The notes beneath the pieces were generated by a model. That model was given only the letters and a program-made list of their open reading frames with translations, ran no database searches and was not told where the DNA came from. Position numbers and translations under genes: made by a program. Shown here piece after piece: positions 7,142-15,094 of a stretch of DNA of 21,468 nt. Each line of letters opens with the position of its first letter. The stretch's first letter is position 1. Source of the DNA: Catenibacillus sp964565805 (GTDB lineage: Bacteria > Bacillota > Clostridia > Lachnospirales > Lachnospiraceae); contig CAZMGH010000039.1 of NCBI GenBank assembly GCA_964565805.1, positions 1-21,468 of the forward strand, given 5' to 3'.

Positions 7142-7942
7142 TTATACCATATGGGGAATGAGTGTAACTTTCTTATGCTCGACGGTTTCGGCGTAGAGAT
7201 AAGGCAGGAACTGTCCCATGTTAGAGTATTCTTTAATGCTGTGGAGAGCCAGGCCCCGCAGTACCTGTTCCGGAAGCTTAACCTCTTCCGGGATCACCCG
7301 GACAGGTTTGTGATCCACTACATTGTATCCGATCCAGAAATGGGAGCATAAAAGGATTCCGGGGGCGTCCGGAGCGTTAAAAATTGTGTGGCACATTAAA
7401 GCTGTGGAACCATTGCCGCAGACGATCGTTGCCATATCGGATGCTTCCATGGCTTCCTTGGAAAATACTGTCGACGGATCAAGGAAATTGATCACGATCT
7501 CTTCCGGACCGCATCCGGTATCTTCAAGGACTTTATGGGTTACACCCCAGATTCTTTCGTTCATAGGGATGCTTTCATCGGTAAGACGGTCGGCCTTGGT
7601 TGTTTCTACAGAATAATGGTCTTCTTTATCCCAGATCACATAGCGGGCGCTTTCAAGGCCGTGCCATGCAAACCACCAGTCGATCATGTCCTTTGTGACC
7701 TCAGGCATATAAGTGTATGTAGATACATAGCCGCTGCCGTCAGGAGCATAGCCGTAGCCCACACGCTCCGGGGAAACATCGCAGGTTAAAACCTTATCCC
7801 GGTCTTCAACCAGGATCATATTTTCCACTGGCATAGGTCCTTTCACGATCAGTTCTCTGAGGCCCCATGCAGGCGCTTTAAGGTCTAATGCGTAATATTT
7901 GGCATAATACTTTTCCTGTTCTTCAGGTGTCAGAGTTCTCAT
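7142..7942 (-). CDS. DAPG / phloretin hydrolase-family protein (PhlG-like C-C hydrolase)
   Basis: A 266-residue cytosolic protein resembling the family of 2,4-diacetylphloroglucinol hydrolase (PhlG) and Eubacterium ramulus phloretin hydrolase. These metal enzymes split the C-C bond between an acyl group and a phloroglucinol ring. Recognisable parts are the WWFAWHGLESARYVIWDKEDHY segment (H94, H109), E140, the SHFWIGY segment (H201) and a C-terminal HSIKE (H234, E238), which fits the HxxxE metal-binding pair of PhlG. The exact assignment of ligands is my inference. An AAGGAG lies 11 nt before the ATG and an excellent promoter lies upstream. In a gut bacterium the natural substrate may be a plant polyphenol such as phloretin, but the sequence does not settle this. 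Confidence 0.72.
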   Translation of the reverse strand: MRTLTPEEQEKYYAKYYALDLKAPAWGLRELIVKGPMPVENMILVEDRDKVLTCDVSPERVGYGYAPDGSGYVSTYTYMPEVTKDMIDWWFAWHGLESARYVIWDKEDHYSVETTKADRLTDESIPMNERIWGVTHKVLEDTGCGPEEIVINFLDPSTVFSKEAMEASDMATIVCGNGSTALMCHTIFNAPDAPGILLCSHFWIGYNVVDHKPVRVIPEEVKLPEQVLRGLALHSIKEYSNMGQFLPYLYAETVEHKKVTLIPHMV

Positions 7943-7970
7943 GATAACACTCTCCTTAATTTTTGGTTAC

Positions 7971-7999
7971 AGTATATAGAATCAGTGGGGAAAAGTCAA
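7971..7999 (-). promoter_or_regulatory. Sigma-A promoter of the hydrolase operon
   Basis: On the minus strand: TTGACT (7999-7994), a 17-bp spacer, TATACT (7976-7971). It drives the PhlG-like gene and the 88-residue protein. It is back to back with the promoter of the SMC operon, with only 5 bp between the two -35 boxes. Confidence 0.85.
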
Positions 8000-8004
8000 T
8001 GATT

Positions 8005-8033
8005 TTGACATTATCCCCTGTATCCTATATAAT
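8005..8033 (+). promoter_or_regulatory. Perfect consensus sigma-A promoter of the SMC operon
   Basis: TTGACA (8005-8010), a 17-bp spacer and TATAAT (8028-8033): both boxes and the spacing match consensus exactly. Transcription would start near 8040, about 64 nt before the first gene. No operator-like repeat stands out, so strong constitutive expression is the simplest reading. Confidence 0.9.
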
Positions 8034-8103
8034 ATAAAGTATTACAGTACATCCCCAAAAAACGGGCCGCAGGGCAGACTTAAGGAAACGGAGGAGATAA
8101 AGC

Positions 8104-9672
8104 TTGGCACAGGATTATACTCTGATGGATGATATTGTCACCCATCATACCCAGCGGATGCAGAATCTGAAACAATACTATCCTTATTTCAGACTGGCAA
8201 AGGGATCTTTGGATACTTATAAAGACGGACGCTATGCGGGGCTGGATATGGGCTATATGGTTTTAGCTGTTTTGCGTTTTTTTATTGAGGAAAATCATTT
8301 TAAGGAAACACAGGTCACATATCCTATGTATCATCAGTTTATGAAGGATTTCCTGGAGCGGGAGTACAAGCTTGTCATGACCGGGGAAGAGTCCGGGGAG
8401 CTGATCCAGTACATTTTTGACAAGCTGTGCAATGACGGACGGCCCTTTATTTATTCCTATTACGACCCTGAAAAAAAGGCCCAGGTCCAGGAGCGGATCA
8501 AATATATTGACAGCCGGTTTGAGGATGATACTCTGGTGTATTTTATTACAGGGGATGGAATTGAGTTTTATCTGGACACAAAAGAGGTTAAGGATGAAAG
8601 CAAGCTTACCACAGAGCAGATGCTTTTAGAAAAAATGATCCGGGCCAGTAATTTTAAAGGAGCCCTGGATGTAGCGCGGCGCATTAACGGTGAAGTTGGC
8701 AGGCTTAGGGCGCGCAAGGATGAGGTGCTGCGCCTTTTGTCTCAAAATGTTTTCCAGGGCGTTGCCGCTTTAGATGATTTTTCAAAAAATGTCCTGGCCT
8801 GGTTTAAGGAAGAGCAGCGTTTATTTGCAGCCAATAAGGAACTGGTGGACCGCGCCCTTCTTACAGCTGAAAAAAGCCGCCCCGCCCAAGGGGAAGGATC
8901 CCCGGACGGGACCCGGTACACCATGGAGGAGATTTATGCTCTGAACCGGGAATTAAAGCGGGCGATCCGCCGCCACGAGGAACTGCTGTCCGCCTGTACT
9001 CAGCTTCAGGTCCAGGCGGATGAGCTGATCCAGAAAGCGAAAAGCAGCCGATTGCGCCAAGTGTTTTCCTTTGACGATTTTTTGGAGCGGATGGTTGTCA
9101 GGGATGATGCTTTTGCTCTGGGAGCCTTTGTGCGCCCTTTGGCGGATATGAACCTGCACAAGACTTTAAATCTCTACCAGCTGGATGCCATGCTGGATTA
9201 TAAACTGGATGAGCAGGAAAAAGGAGAAAAGGCTGGGGCAGGCAAAGAGCAAATGTACGTTTATGAAGATGAAAAGATCGAAAGCCGTATTGAGATCAAT
9301 TATGATATTTTTCTTAAGGTCCTTTTTGAACAGCTCCAGATCCGGGGCAGCTTTGATCTGAAGCTTTTAAATCACATGTATGAAATGAAGTTTACGGATA
9401 ACATTTTAAAAAATGGAGATTATTTTTCATTTATTGTCCATTTAAGCCAAAAGTCCCATTATGATTTACAGGAGATCCGCCATCATCAGGATACCTTCCT
9501 GGAAGGCATTATCAATGCCTATGTTAAAAAGAAAGAAGCGGATGGGCAGGGAGACGGGATAAAGGATCTTGTTTTTGATCTTAAGTTTATGTCGGATGAA
9601 CTGCTGACCTTAAGCTCAGGGGCTCAGATCTCTAATATTTATTTTACTGCAGCAGACAGGAGGGAGCGCTAA
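8104..9672 (+). CDS. JetA-like (MukF/kleisin-type) subunit of an SMC complex
   Basis: A 522-residue soluble protein I place with the JetA (Wadjet) / MukF-MksF kleisin group, from its opening helical region (GLDMGYMVLAVLRFFIEENH), its position as first gene before JetB-like and SMC-like genes, and its length. The N-terminal part (about 1-110) looks like winged-helix or helical dimerisation segments, the middle (about 190-320) is helical and charged, and the C-terminal part (about 395-520) is again globular. In such complexes the kleisin bridges the SMC heads and binds the KITE subunit. The start is TTG at 8104, preceded by GGAGGAG (8090-8096) at 7 nt. The stop overlaps the next start by one base (TAATG). 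The group assignment is fairly secure; a defence role is not shown. Confidence 0.72.
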   Translation: MAQDYTLMDDIVTHHTQRMQNLKQYYPYFRLAKGSLDTYKDGRYAGLDMGYMVLAVLRFFIEENHFKETQVTYPMYHQFMKDFLEREYKLVMTGEESGELIQYIFDKLCNDGRPFIYSYYDPEKKAQVQERIKYIDSRFEDDTLVYFITGDGIEFYLDTKEVKDESKLTTEQMLLEKMIRASNFKGALDVARRINGEVGRLRARKDEVLRLLSQNVFQGVAALDDFSKNVLAWFKEEQRLFAANKELVDRALLTAEKSRPAQGEGSPDGTRYTMEEIYALNRELKRAIRRHEELLSACTQLQVQADELIQKAKSSRLRQVFSFDDFLERMVVRDDAFALGAFVRPLADMNLHKTLNLYQLDAMLDYKLDEQEKGEKAGAGKEQMYVYEDEKIESRIEINYDIFLKVLFEQLQIRGSFDLKLLNHMYEMKFTDNILKNGDYFSFIVHLSQKSHYDLQEIRHHQDTFLEGIINAYVKKKEADGQGDGIKDLVFDLKFMSDELLTLSSGAQISNIYFTAADRRER

Positions 9673-10427
9673 TGGAACATAAAAATCTGGAAAAGGCGGT
9701 GGAGCTTTTTTCTCTCCTTTTAACCGGGGAGGAGGTTTCAAAAAAACATCATTTGGAGCTTTATGAGGCATATGTTTCCAATGCCCAGGTAGCGGATGCC
9801 CTGGATGTTCTCCTTAAGAAAAGCAATCTGCGCCTTTATGAGTATAATTATGCCCTGTATCTGACTTCCGGCGAGGGAAACCGGGTATTTGGATTTACCA
9901 ATGATGAGCTGAAAAAAATCATTGGCCTGCGTTTAAATAAAGAGCTGTTTTTAGCGTATTTTATTATATTTGAAGTGGTCACGTTATTTTACAAGGATTC
10001 GGGAAATTACTCCCAGAGAGAGTATGTGCGGACAGAGGATGTGATCGAAAAGGTGAGCGCAGCCCTCCATGAAATGACGCCCAAGCTTGAGGTGCTTGTA
10101 AAAAATGATACAGAAGAAACCAGCTTTCGGACCATTTCCCTTCTTTGGGAGGACATGCCTATGACCACAGCCAATGAGGATATGTCTGCCTTAAAGGCAG
10201 CCAGGGGAACAAAAGTAGGCATGGTAAAGCTGGTGTTTAATTTCCTTATAGACCAAAACCTGTTTACGGAAATGGGCGGACGCTATTATGCCAGGGAACG
10301 TTTTAAGGCTTTAGTGGAAAATTACTATGAGGACAGCCGGGGAAGGCTTTATGAGATCGCGGCAAAGAGCCAGGCGGCTTCCCCTGAGGATAGTACAAAA
10401 AAGGAGGATGGCAATGCCCCACATTAA
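9672..10427 (+). CDS. JetB-like (MukE/KITE-type) subunit
   Basis: A 251-residue soluble protein matching in size and position the JetB/MukE/MksE subunit, a tandem winged-helix protein that binds the kleisin and DNA. Visible segments include EKAVELFSLLLTGEEVSKKHHLELYEAYV, which looks like a first helix bundle, the Arg/Glu-rich stretch around 115-135, and a C-terminal winged-helix-like region (GMVKLVFNFLIDQNLFTEMGGRYYARERFKALVENYYE) with the wing at GGRYYA. It starts one base before the previous stop ends, behind AGGAGGGAG, and its 3' end overlaps the SMC gene by 14 nt. Stoichiometric, coupled translation of all three subunits is likely. Confidence 0.7.
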   Translation: MEHKNLEKAVELFSLLLTGEEVSKKHHLELYEAYVSNAQVADALDVLLKKSNLRLYEYNYALYLTSGEGNRVFGFTNDELKKIIGLRLNKELFLAYFIIFEVVTLFYKDSGNYSQREYVRTEDVIEKVSAALHEMTPKLEVLVKNDTEETSFRTISLLWEDMPMTTANEDMSALKAARGTKVGMVKLVFNFLIDQNLFTEMGGRYYARERFKALVENYYEDSRGRLYEIAAKSQAASPEDSTKKEDGNAPH

Positions 10428-13400
10428 TCGGATCCGTGTCAGTAACGTAAAGTATAATTTTGGCACTCAGTTTTATGATGATTTTATTATGCGCTTTGAC
10501 GGGCGCAATGCCATGTATGACCTGGCCAACGGCGGGGGTAAAAGCGTCTTGCTGCTTTTGCTGTTCCAAAATCTTATTCCTAACGGTACGCTGGATGATA
10601 AGCAGCCGGTGGAAAAGCTGTTTCGCACCGGTGATGGGAGCGCCACCATCCATTCCCTGGTGGAGTGGAAATTGGATGATAAGGACATAAAGGATGATTT
10701 TAAATACATGCTTACCGGCTTTTGCGCCAGAAAAGCCAAAGATGAGGCGGGACGGGAGAAAAACCGTGACGTGGCTTCCATCGACTATTACAATTATGTG
10801 ATCTTTTACCGAGAGTATAATGATAACGATATTATTAACCTGCCCCTTAAAAAGGACGGGGAGCGGATCACCTACACAGGCCTTAAAGCGTATCTGAAAG
10901 ACCTGGGACGGAGGGATTACTGTCTGGATGTGCATATTTTTGAGCGAAAAAGGGAGTACCAGCGTTTTATCAGCAATTACGGCCTGTATGAAAGCGCCTG
11001 GGAGATCATCCGGGGGATCAATAAAACCGAAGGCCATGTGCGGACCTGGTTTGAGACCCATTACCGGACGACACGGAAGGTCATCGAGGATCTGCTCATC
11101 GAGGAAATCATCCAGAAGGCATTTCTGATGAAGGATGATCCTTTAACGGACAGCGACATGGCTCAGACCCTTCTTGAGATTAAGGATAAGCTTTTAGAAC
11201 TGTCTAAGAAAAAAGAGGAGATTTCTGTTTATGAACGGCAGACCCAGGCCCTTGAAGACTTTGCGGGCCGGATCGAAATCTTGGATCAGCTTTATGATCA
11301 GGAACAGGATTTCTATGTGGATCTGGTAAAAACTTATAATACTGCCAGCAATGTAATGCGCCAGAAGGAAAAAGATCTGAACCTGGCGGCAAAGGAGACG
11401 GCCATTCTTTCCAAGCGATCTCAGGAGGCTGCCCGGAAGCTGGATACGGCCCGGATCCAGAAGACAAAGGAGCGGTTAAAGTCCTGCGCGGCGGATACAG
11501 GCAAGTATGAGCAGCAGCTTGCGGACCTTCGGACAAGGAGAAATGAGAAACAGCTGGAGCTAAACTTAAAGCAGAGCATGAACCATTATCTGGAGTATGC
11601 AGACTATAAAAATAAAGGGGAAACCGTGCGCCAGGTGATCGAGCATGCAGGCAGCGACAGCAGCGGTCTGGCGGAAGATCTTGCAAAATGCGCCGCCCGG
11701 CAGAAGGTGTGTTTTGAAAACAATGCCCGTGAGTGGAAGGATGCGATAAAGACATTAAAGGAACAGGCCAGACAGGATGAATCGGATCGTATTCTTAATG
11801 AAGAAAAATGCCGGGAACTGGAAAAGATTCTGGCAGTGGCTCAAAGCGAGACCCAAAGAGCTCAGAGGGATGAAAAGCGGGTCCAGGCCAGGATCACTTA
11901 TCTGCGTCGGGACATTAACGCTCTTTTGGCTGAGGGAAGCGCAAAGGAGCTGCGCAGCCATGAGATCCGTTTGAGAAAAACTGAAAATGAAATTAAAGAG
12001 AAAAATGCCCGCATTGAGGAGATGAAAGAGCGTCTTCATGAGCTTGCCCTGCGCCGGGAGCGGATCCGGGGAGAAGAGGAAAATCTTAAAAAGCAAGCCC
12101 TGGAATTTGATCAGTTTGAAAAAGAGTGGAAGCAGAAAAAGGTCCGGGCAGATAAGCTGCTGGAATTTTATCACGCGTCGGATTATGACCAGCTGAAAAC
12201 GGTGATTTATGAACGGTGGGAAAAGGTGGTCGTTGACCTGTTTAGGAAACGGGAACAGATCCGCCATGAAAAAACTGTGGACAAGCAGCTGGAGCAGTTC
12301 CAGCCCATGGTTGCTGATGAGGCGCTGTTAAAGATCATGGATCATATCCGCAGATGTCATGGTGTGACCTGTATTTTGGGCAGCGATTATCTGGCAGGAT
12401 TGGAGCCTGTGGAGCGGCGTCAGCTTTTGGAGCGGATCCCCTATCTTCCCTGTGGGATTATCGTCCAGGAAGGGTTCCTTAAGATCCGGGAGGATCATCT
12501 TTTAGGATCCGGAGATTACGGGGAACATGTTTATCCCATCATTGGTTTGGATATGGTTTTAGGGGACAGGGAATACGATAAAGACGCCCATGTACTTTTT
12601 CTCACAAAAAATAAAGCATTATTTTACGATGAAGGGACAGTGGCCCAGTGGCGGGAGCGCCTGGCAGGGAACCTGGCTCATGGCGAAAAAGAGGCCGGAC
12701 GGCTGGAGGACACAGGGAAAACCTATATGGCAGACGCCCAGTATCTGGGCGAATTTATAGCGAATTATCATGAAAAATACATGGCTCGTCTTGAAGAGGC
12801 GGCAAAAAATCAGGAAAGACAGGCTGCCCTTAAGCAGGAAAACGGGGAGCTGGATCTGTCTGCAAACGAGTGCCGTACATTGTCCCAAACGCTTGACCGG
12901 GACATCGCTTCTCTTCAGGAGCAAAAGGAAGTCCTTAGCCGGGAGATCCAGGTACTAAAAGAGCTGACCGGCCTGGAAAATGATCTGGCAGAGGCCGGTA
13001 CACGCCATGAGAAAAACGAAGCTCTGGCCCAGAAGACCCTGGAGGAGCTTTCACTTCTTAAAAATGCCATGAGCGCAGGTCAGGAAAAGGCCCAGACCTG
13101 GGCAAAGCAGATGAACCGTATGAAGGCCCTTCTTGAAGACCAGGAAAAGACATGGAACACCTTGTATGCGCCTTATGCCAGCGCCGCGGATACTGTCGGC
13201 ACCTCTGTCCCGGAAAACAGCGATGCGGTTGCCGCGGAGTTTCTTGCGTTAAAAGAAGTATATGAAAAGGAGCATACAGATCTTGAGGATAAACGCCGCC
13301 TTCTGGAAACTTACCAGCAGGGTATGGTCCGTATGGAGGAGCTGATCCGTGACAGGGGCATGTCTTTGGAGGAGCTGGCCCAAATGTATGAAAAGGGACA

Positions 13401-14829
13401 GGCAGAGGTGACAGGGAAAGAAGATCTGGAGGCTTTAAGAAATACCCTGGAAGATTTGTCACGGGAGATCCAGGAGATGAGCCGCACAGCCGCCGCAGTT
13501 CGGGATGACAAAAACCGCCTGGAAGGCAGTGTGGAAAATGCCATTGGCGTGGTGAAGGAAAAATATGGAGAGTTCCGGGAGGTAGAGATCCAGGGCAGGG
13601 ATTATGACCGCTTTATGAAGGAGCAGGAGCGGCTTCTCGCATCTCTCCAGGAACAGCTGGTCCGCCAGAATGATGAGGCCAAGCAGTTGTCTAAAGAGCT
13701 GGACAGCGCCCTGGATACACGGAAGGATCTGGAGCGGCTGATGCGCACGGCCAGAGTGACCTATAATCTGACAAAAGATTTTTACACGGATGGCAGCGGC
13801 CTTCGCCGCAGGTTTGATCAGCTTTGCAACCGGTACGAGTATTTGAAAAATGACGAGACAGCCAAGCGGGAGGCTTTTGAGCGGAATCGGGATCAACTGG
13901 CAGATCTGATGCAGGAGCTTAAGGCCTTTGAGCTGGCAGATGAGATCCGGTATCATATGGATCTGCCTAAAAATATCCAGGAATCGGCAGAGCTGTCCGG
14001 ACGTATCCGGGAGACTATACAGATTATTGCCCTGGAAAAAGACCGGATCCATCAGGGAATGGCAGATATGCTCAAGCTCAAGGAAAGTTTTGAGGATCAG
14101 TGTCTCCAGCGGTGTCTGGACATACGGACCCAGTTGGAGCGGCTTCCGGGATTATCAAAGATCACTTTAGACGGTCGGCAGGTATCCATGATCCAGCTAA
14201 AAATTCCTTATATCCGGGAAGAGCAGTACCGCCAGCACATGTCCGACTATATTGACGCTGTCGTGGCAGGGGCGGATGCTTACCGGGATTTTGACGAAAA
14301 GCTCCGGTATATCCGGGAGAAGCTTTCCTGGAAAAATCTGTTTTCCGTGGTTGTTACAGATATGAACGCCATAAGGCTAAACCTGTACAAGCGGGAGCGG
14401 ATCCACGAGCAGAGCCGGTACCTGCGCTATGAGGAGGCCGTGGGCAGCACTGGTCAGTCTCAGGGGATATATATCCAGTTTTTAATTGCTATTATCAACT
14501 ACATTTCCGCGGTAAATTCTCCTGACGGTGATGGAACCGAAACGAAAAAAGTGCTGTTTATTGATAATCCCTTTGGCGCGGCAAAGGATATTTATATTTG
14601 GGAGCCGATTTTTGAACTGTTAAAAACCAATCATGTCCAGCTGATCGTCCCGGCCAGAGGCGCCACACCGGCCATCTCCGGCATGTTTGACGTAAATTAT
14701 GTCCTTGGCCAGAAAATAATCGATGGCAAAGTCCAGACGGTGGTCGTGGACTATTATTCTAAGATCAAGATCGAAGATGTGGAATATGTAAAAATCGATT
14801 TTGAACAGGAAGTCTTTGACTTTATTTAA
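10414..14829 (+). CDS. JetC-like (MukB/SMC-type) coiled-coil ATPase
   Basis: A 1471-residue SMC-like ATPase. The N-terminal head begins INRIRVSNVKYNFGTQFYDDF and has a P-loop ANGGGKS (K43, S44). Long coiled coils cover about 220-640 and 780-1200. They flank a globular insert (about 640-780, containing CHGVTCILGSDYLAGLEP) that would be the hinge. The C-terminal head carries a signature-like GSTGQSQG (1344-1351) and a Walker B VLFIDNPFG in which the usual catalytic Glu is Asn (D1384, N1385). Length is close to MukB and longer than a typical SMC. I chose ATG 10414: AAGGAGG (10401-10407) is 6 nt upstream and MPHINRIRV is a proper head start. It should form a loop-extruding or DNA-clamping complex with the two upstream products. 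No JetD gene follows. Confidence 0.8.
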   Translation: MPHINRIRVSNVKYNFGTQFYDDFIMRFDGRNAMYDLANGGGKSVLLLLLFQNLIPNGTLDDKQPVEKLFRTGDGSATIHSLVEWKLDDKDIKDDFKYMLTGFCARKAKDEAGREKNRDVASIDYYNYVIFYREYNDNDIINLPLKKDGERITYTGLKAYLKDLGRRDYCLDVHIFERKREYQRFISNYGLYESAWEIIRGINKTEGHVRTWFETHYRTTRKVIEDLLIEEIIQKAFLMKDDPLTDSDMAQTLLEIKDKLLELSKKKEEISVYERQTQALEDFAGRIEILDQLYDQEQDFYVDLVKTYNTASNVMRQKEKDLNLAAKETAILSKRSQEAARKLDTARIQKTKERLKSCAADTGKYEQQLADLRTRRNEKQLELNLKQSMNHYLEYADYKNKGETVRQVIEHAGSDSSGLAEDLAKCAARQKVCFENNAREWKDAIKTLKEQARQDESDRILNEEKCRELEKILAVAQSETQRAQRDEKRVQARITYLRRDINALLAEGSAKELRSHEIRLRKTENEIKEKNARIEEMKERLHELALRRERIRGEEENLKKQALEFDQFEKEWKQKKVRADKLLEFYHASDYDQLKTVIYERWEKVVVDLFRKREQIRHEKTVDKQLEQFQPMVADEALLKIMDHIRRCHGVTCILGSDYLAGLEPVERRQLLERIPYLPCGIIVQEGFLKIREDHLLGSGDYGEHVYPIIGLDMVLGDREYDKDAHVLFLTKNKALFYDEGTVAQWRERLAGNLAHGEKEAGRLEDTGKTYMADAQYLGEFIANYHEKYMARLEEAAKNQERQAALKQENGELDLSANECRTLSQTLDRDIASLQEQKEVLSREIQVLKELTGLENDLAEAGTRHEKNEALAQKTLEELSLLKNAMSAGQEKAQTWAKQMNRMKALLEDQEKTWNTLYAPYASAADTVGTSVPENSDAVAAEFLALKEVYEKEHTDLEDKRRLLETYQQGMVRMEELIRDRGMSLEELAQMYEKGQAEVTGKEDLEALRNTLEDLSREIQEMSRTAAAVRDDKNRLEGSVENAIGVVKEKYGEFREVEIQGRDYDRFMKEQERLLASLQEQLVRQNDEAKQLSKELDSALDTRKDLERLMRTARVTYNLTKDFYTDGSGLRRRFDQLCNRYEYLKNDETAKREAFERNRDQLADLMQELKAFELADEIRYHMDLPKNIQESAELSGRIRETIQIIALEKDRIHQGMADMLKLKESFEDQCLQRCLDIRTQLERLPGLSKITLDGRQVSMIQLKIPYIREEQYRQHMSDYIDAVVAGADAYRDFDEKLRYIREKLSWKNLFSVVVTDMNAIRLNLYKRERIHEQSRYLRYEEAVGSTGQSQGIYIQFLIAIINYISAVNSPDGDGTETKKVLFIDNPFGAAKDIYIWEPIFELLKTNHVQLIVPARGATPAISGMFDVNYVLGQKIIDGKVQTVVVDYYSKIKIEDVEYVKIDFEQEVFDFI

Positions 14830-14881
14830 GGGGTTTTTAGGATTGCAGGGCGCTGAAAGATGTGGTTTATCGTTTTTTGTG

Positions 14882-14899
14882 TGGATCTGACCAGATCCA
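14882..14899 (+). other. Small hairpin after the SMC gene
   Basis: The arms tggatct (14882-14888) and agatcca (14893-14899) enclose a 4-nt loop. No T-run follows, so termination here is doubtful. Confidence 0.35.
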
Positions 14900-14933
14900 G
14901 GTAGTGGAATAAAATAAAATCCCCTTTAAGCGG

Positions 14934-14962
14934 TTGTAAAGGCTTTTTAAGTGTGTTAAACT
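14934..14962 (+). promoter_or_regulatory. Possible promoter for the TPR/pseudo-AAA+ gene
   Basis: TTGTAA (14934-14939), a 17-bp spacer and TAAACT (14957-14962), each 4 of 6 to consensus. It lies in the 265-nt gap between the SMC gene and the next gene. It is the best candidate seen but weak. Confidence 0.35.
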
Positions 14963-14979
14963 CATATGGAAGATGTCCG

Positions 14980-15009
14980 GCAGCCGTTTCCCTCTGGGAA
15001 AGCGGCTGC
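14980..15009 (+). other. Strong hairpin in the SMC-TPR gap (attenuator-like)
   Basis: gcagccgtttccc (14980-14992) pairs with gggaaa-g-cggctgc (14996-15009), giving 13 bp with one bulged G and a TCT loop. Only two T residues follow, so it would be a poor terminator by itself. It may lower read-through from the SMC operon or shape the leader of the next gene. Confidence 0.5.
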
Positions 15010-15030
15010 TTAAGGCAGCCTGAAAATGTG

Positions 15031-15057
15031 GTACATACCGCGCCGCGCGGTATGTAT
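15031..15057 (+). other. Perfect GC-core palindrome upstream of the TPR/pseudo-AAA+ gene
   Basis: acataccgcg (15033-15042) and cgcggtatgt (15046-15055) are exact complements around a 3-nt centre, extendable by one A-T and one G-U pair. It lies 38 nt before the predicted GTG start. It may be an mRNA hairpin or a protein-binding site; the ATACC/GGTAT half-sites resemble those in the TetR operator at 17352-17367, but with wider spacing. Confidence 0.45.
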
Positions 15058-15094
15058 GTTGACCATAACTGTTCACGAAAAGGAGAGAAAAAGC

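Noticed and set aside
10327..10413. Upstream extension of the SMC gene to ATG 10327
   Set aside because: The extra 29 residues lie inside the JetB-like gene, have no ribosome-binding site and precede a well-placed AAGGAGG and a typical SMC head start at 10414.
15026..15094. Start of the TPR/pseudo-AAA+ gene at ATG 15026
   Set aside because: This start lies directly before the palindrome and gives an atypical N-terminus; GTG 15095 has a good ribosome-binding site and leads straight into the helical repeat domain.
14830..15094. Possible JetD fragment or remnant nuclease between the SMC and TPR genes
   Set aside because: Only short frames with no TOPRIM-like motif are present; the gap contains hairpins and a weak promoter.
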